From Magnetovibrio sp. (GTDB lineage: Bacteria; Pseudomonadota; Alphaproteobacteria; Rhodospirillales; Magnetovibrionaceae), in NCBI GenBank assembly GCA_016763255.1, contig JAESUA010000020.1, positions 1 to 6,980 of the forward strand: a stretch of DNA of 6,980 bases, given 5' to 3'. Positions 5,258 through 6,980 of the stretch are shown here, one piece after another. The stretch's first letter is position 1. Each line of letters starts with the position of its first letter. Below the pieces are notes generated by a model. It was not told the origin of the DNA, ran no database searches, and saw only the letters and a program-made list of their open reading frames with translations. Position numbers and translations under genes: made by a program.

Positions 5258-6483
5258 GTCCCAAAGGCGAATTCAACTCTTCGAGTGAAACCGCTCAAGT
5301 CACACAAAAAATCAAAGGTGCAGGTATGCGTTTGCAATCGTCTCATAAAACCGCCATCGGTATTTTAGCCCTCGCCGTCGTCTGGATGCTCAGTGGTGTG
5401 TATAAAAGTGATGAGGCCGCCACCGCGTCCAACGATGACGGGGCTGCGCAAGCTATAGAAGCCGAAACGCCGCCCATGCGTGTGCGTGTGGCGTTGATCA
5501 CCAGCGAAGAACATGTGCGCAAAATTGCCGTCTTGGGCCGTATTGAAGCCGATAAATCGGTCAACGTGCGAGCCGAAATTCCCGGCCGCGTGTCCGAAAT
5601 TATTGCCATCAAGGGCGCACAAGTCGCCGTCGGTGATGTTTTGGTGAAGCTTGATCCCGAAAACATGCCGGCCCTGCTGGCCGAGGCGCGAGCCCGCATG
5701 AAACAGCGTGAAATCGCTTATGATGCGGCCAACAAACTCAGCAAAGGTGGCTACAGTTCACGTTTGAATGTGGCCCAGGCCAAGGCTGACATGGAAGCTG
5801 CGCGGGCGCAGGTTTCAGGCATGAGGCGCAATCTCAACAATACCACCATCATCGCCCCGATAGCGGGCATCGTTGATGACTTGCCGATGGAACGCGGTGA
5901 TTTTATCGATAAAAAAGGTGCCATCGTGGCCCGGGTCATCGATTTGACCACCATGATTGCTGTTGGTGAAGTGACCGAACGCAACATCAGTTCGATCAGT
6001 TTGGGCGCTGTGGCACAAGTGCGTTTGCCCGATGATCGTGAGTTGAACGGCACCGTCAGCTACATCGCCAAATCGACCAACGCCATGACCCGAACGTTTC
6101 GTGTTGAAGTCACGATGGCGGTGCCCGATCAATCGGTGCCTGAAGGTGTGACGGCACAGATACGTTTGCCCATGGCGCAAGTTGTCGCCCACAAGATCTC
6201 GCCGGCTCTTTTGACCTTGAATGACAATGGTGTGTTGGGTGTGAAGACTGTCACCTTGGACGATGTGGTCGAATTTCATGAGGTCAAAATGATCGCCGAT
6301 ACCGAAGATGGTATTTGGCTGACCGGGCTGCCCCATGAAGTTCAAGTCATCACCGTGGGCCAAGAATTCGTCAGTGCGGGCCAAACGGTGGTGCCGGTGC
6401 AAGAAGCCTTGAAAACTGTAGACGCTAATGGGGCGCTTCAAGCTGAGGCCAATGAGACACGTCTTGCTGGGGAAGGAAACTAG
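5254..6483 (+). CDS. RND efflux periplasmic adaptor subunit (membrane fusion protein)
   Basis: A 409-residue adaptor of the AcrA/MexA (HlyD_D23-like) class. It bridges the inner-membrane pump and an outer-membrane channel. A hydrophobic segment at 33-50 (TAIGILALAVVWMLSGVY) serves as signal anchor, without an obvious lipobox Cys. A linker leads to the first lipoyl half (LGRIEADKSVNVRAEIPGRV, 94-113, and GAQVAVGDVLVKLDP, 121-135). A short alpha-hairpin rich in Ala, Arg and Lys spans about 138-192. The second lipoyl half is TTIIAPIAGIVDDL (197-210), followed by GDFIDKKG and a beta-barrel at about 230-305. A membrane-proximal domain follows to about 383. The first 24 residues are polar and unusual; starting at M25 (5326) would give a more typical signal sequence, but the strong Shine-Dalgarno and ATGA overlap favour 5254. 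The pump gene starts 2 nt after its stop. Confidence 0.93.
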   Translation: MSPKGEFNSSSETAQVTQKIKGAGMRLQSSHKTAIGILALAVVWMLSGVYKSDEAATASNDDGAAQAIEAETPPMRVRVALITSEEHVRKIAVLGRIEADKSVNVRAEIPGRVSEIIAIKGAQVAVGDVLVKLDPENMPALLAEARARMKQREIAYDAANKLSKGGYSSRLNVAQAKADMEAARAQVSGMRRNLNNTTIIAPIAGIVDDLPMERGDFIDKKGAIVARVIDLTTMIAVGEVTERNISSISLGAVAQVRLPDDRELNGTVSYIAKSTNAMTRTFRVEVTMAVPDQSVPEGVTAQIRLPMAQVVAHKISPALLTLNDNGVLGVKTVTLDDVVEFHEVKMIADTEDGIWLTGLPHEVQVITVGQEFVSAGQTVVPVQEALKTVDANGALQAEANETRLAGEGN

Positions 6484-6485
6484 CC

Positions 6486-6980
6486 ATGCGTGGAATTATT
6501 GACTTAGCGTTTCATCACGCCCGAACCACCATTTCGACCTTATTGCTGTTGTTGATTGCGGGCTCCGTGGCGTATGTGGACATTCCCAAAGAAGCCGAAC
6601 CCGACATCAACATTCCCTTGATCATCGTGCGCGTATCACATGATGGCATTTCACCGGAAGACAGCGAAAACTTGATTTTGCGTCCGCTGGAGCAAGAGTT
6701 GCGCTCGGTCGAAGGCCTCAAGGAAATGCGCGCCAAAGGTTATGAGGGTGGTGGTAACATCGTGCTCGAATTTGATGCCGGCTTTGATGTCAATCAGGCC
6801 TTAAGCGATGTGCGCGAAGGTGTCGATGACGCCAAACCCAATTTGCCAGATGACAGCGAAGAACCGGTGATCGAAGAGATCAATTTTTCCGAGTTTCCCA
6901 TCGTCGTGGTGACTTTGGCGGGTGATGTTCCCGAACGTGCGCTGGTCGAATTGGGCCGCAATTTGAAAGATGAAATCGAA
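6486..6980 (+). CDS. RND efflux inner-membrane transporter, N-terminal part
   Basis: An open frame of 165 codons runs from the ATG at 6486 to the window edge. Residues 1-32 (MRGIIDLAFHHARTTISTLL, then LLLIAGSVAYVDIP) are the amphipathic start and first transmembrane helix of AcrB/HAE-type RND pumps. PKEAEPDINIPLIIVRV (34-50) and GISPEDSENLILRPLEQELRSVEG (54-77) are the conserved entry to the first periplasmic porter subdomain. Next come the glycine-rich GYEGGGNIVLEFD and the DVREGVDDAKPNLP segment. The full protein would be about 1,000 residues; the rest, including TM4 proton-relay residues, is outside. GGAAGGA at 6471-6477 is a good Shine-Dalgarno. The 2-nt gap from the adaptor gene shows a shared operon. 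The pump uses proton motive force to export substrates; the specificity cannot be read here, and the sequence type fits hydrophobe/amphiphile exporters rather than a metal exporter. Confidence 0.95.
   Translation, partial: MRGIIDLAFHHARTTISTLLLLLIAGSVAYVDIPKEAEPDINIPLIIVRVSHDGISPEDSENLILRPLEQELRSVEGLKEMRAKGYEGGGNIVLEFDAGFDVNQALSDVREGVDDAKPNLPDDSEEPVIEEINFSEFPIVVVTLAGDVPERALVELGRNLKDEIE

Noticed and set aside
5815..6441. 208-residue minus-strand open frame opposite the RND adaptor
   Set aside because: It is rich in His, Gly, Thr and Asp with no domain pattern, and lies wholly antisense to a clear adaptor gene. It is a shadow frame.

Overview
The window looks like chromosomal DNA from an alphaproteobacterium, probably a Rhodospirillales-type or marine relative. 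The evidence is the moderate GC content, a DUF1491 gene (a family typical of Alphaproteobacteria), and the style of the sensor kinase, HIT, VOC and PadR proteins. This assignment is inference from gene content; no rRNA or other phylogenetic marker is present. No tRNA, CRISPR array, insertion sequence or phage gene was seen.

Layout. (a) 1-2916, minus strand: a three-gene phosphorelay operon, read right to left. It encodes a membrane histidine kinase without its own receiver (2916-934), a stand-alone DivK-like receiver overlapping it by 4 nt (937-554), and, 23 nt on, a receiver-PAS protein running off the left edge (530-1). (b) 2917-3223: a 307-bp gene-free region with an 18-bp perfect palindrome, four tandem 18-bp repeats, a 16-bp near-palindrome and a small hairpin. 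It is the least explained part of the window. (c) 3224-4474: housekeeping-type genes. They are a HIT-family hydrolase (minus), a DUF1491 protein (plus, divergent from HIT across 71 bp) and a VOC/glyoxalase-fold protein (minus, convergent with DUF1491, stops overlapping). The VOC gene has a clear one-base frameshift. (d) 4475-4648: a divergent control region with several inverted repeats. (e) 4649-6980, plus strand: a tight efflux operon with a PadR-family regulator, an RND periplasmic adaptor overlapping it by 4 nt, and the first 165 codons of the RND inner-membrane pump, 2 nt further on.

How the genes work together. The left operon probably passes phosphate from the kinase to one or both separate receivers, in place of a single hybrid kinase. 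The output of the receiver-PAS protein lies outside the window. In the right operon the PadR protein probably represses its own promoter and so controls the adaptor and pump; an 8-3-8 inverted repeat upstream of padR is the best operator candidate. An outer-membrane factor for the pump is not seen here.

Most of the window is ordinary. The points that most merit a second look are the VOC frameshift, the repeat and palindrome cluster upstream of the kinase operon, and the nested inverted repeats at the PadR/VOC divergent promoter.
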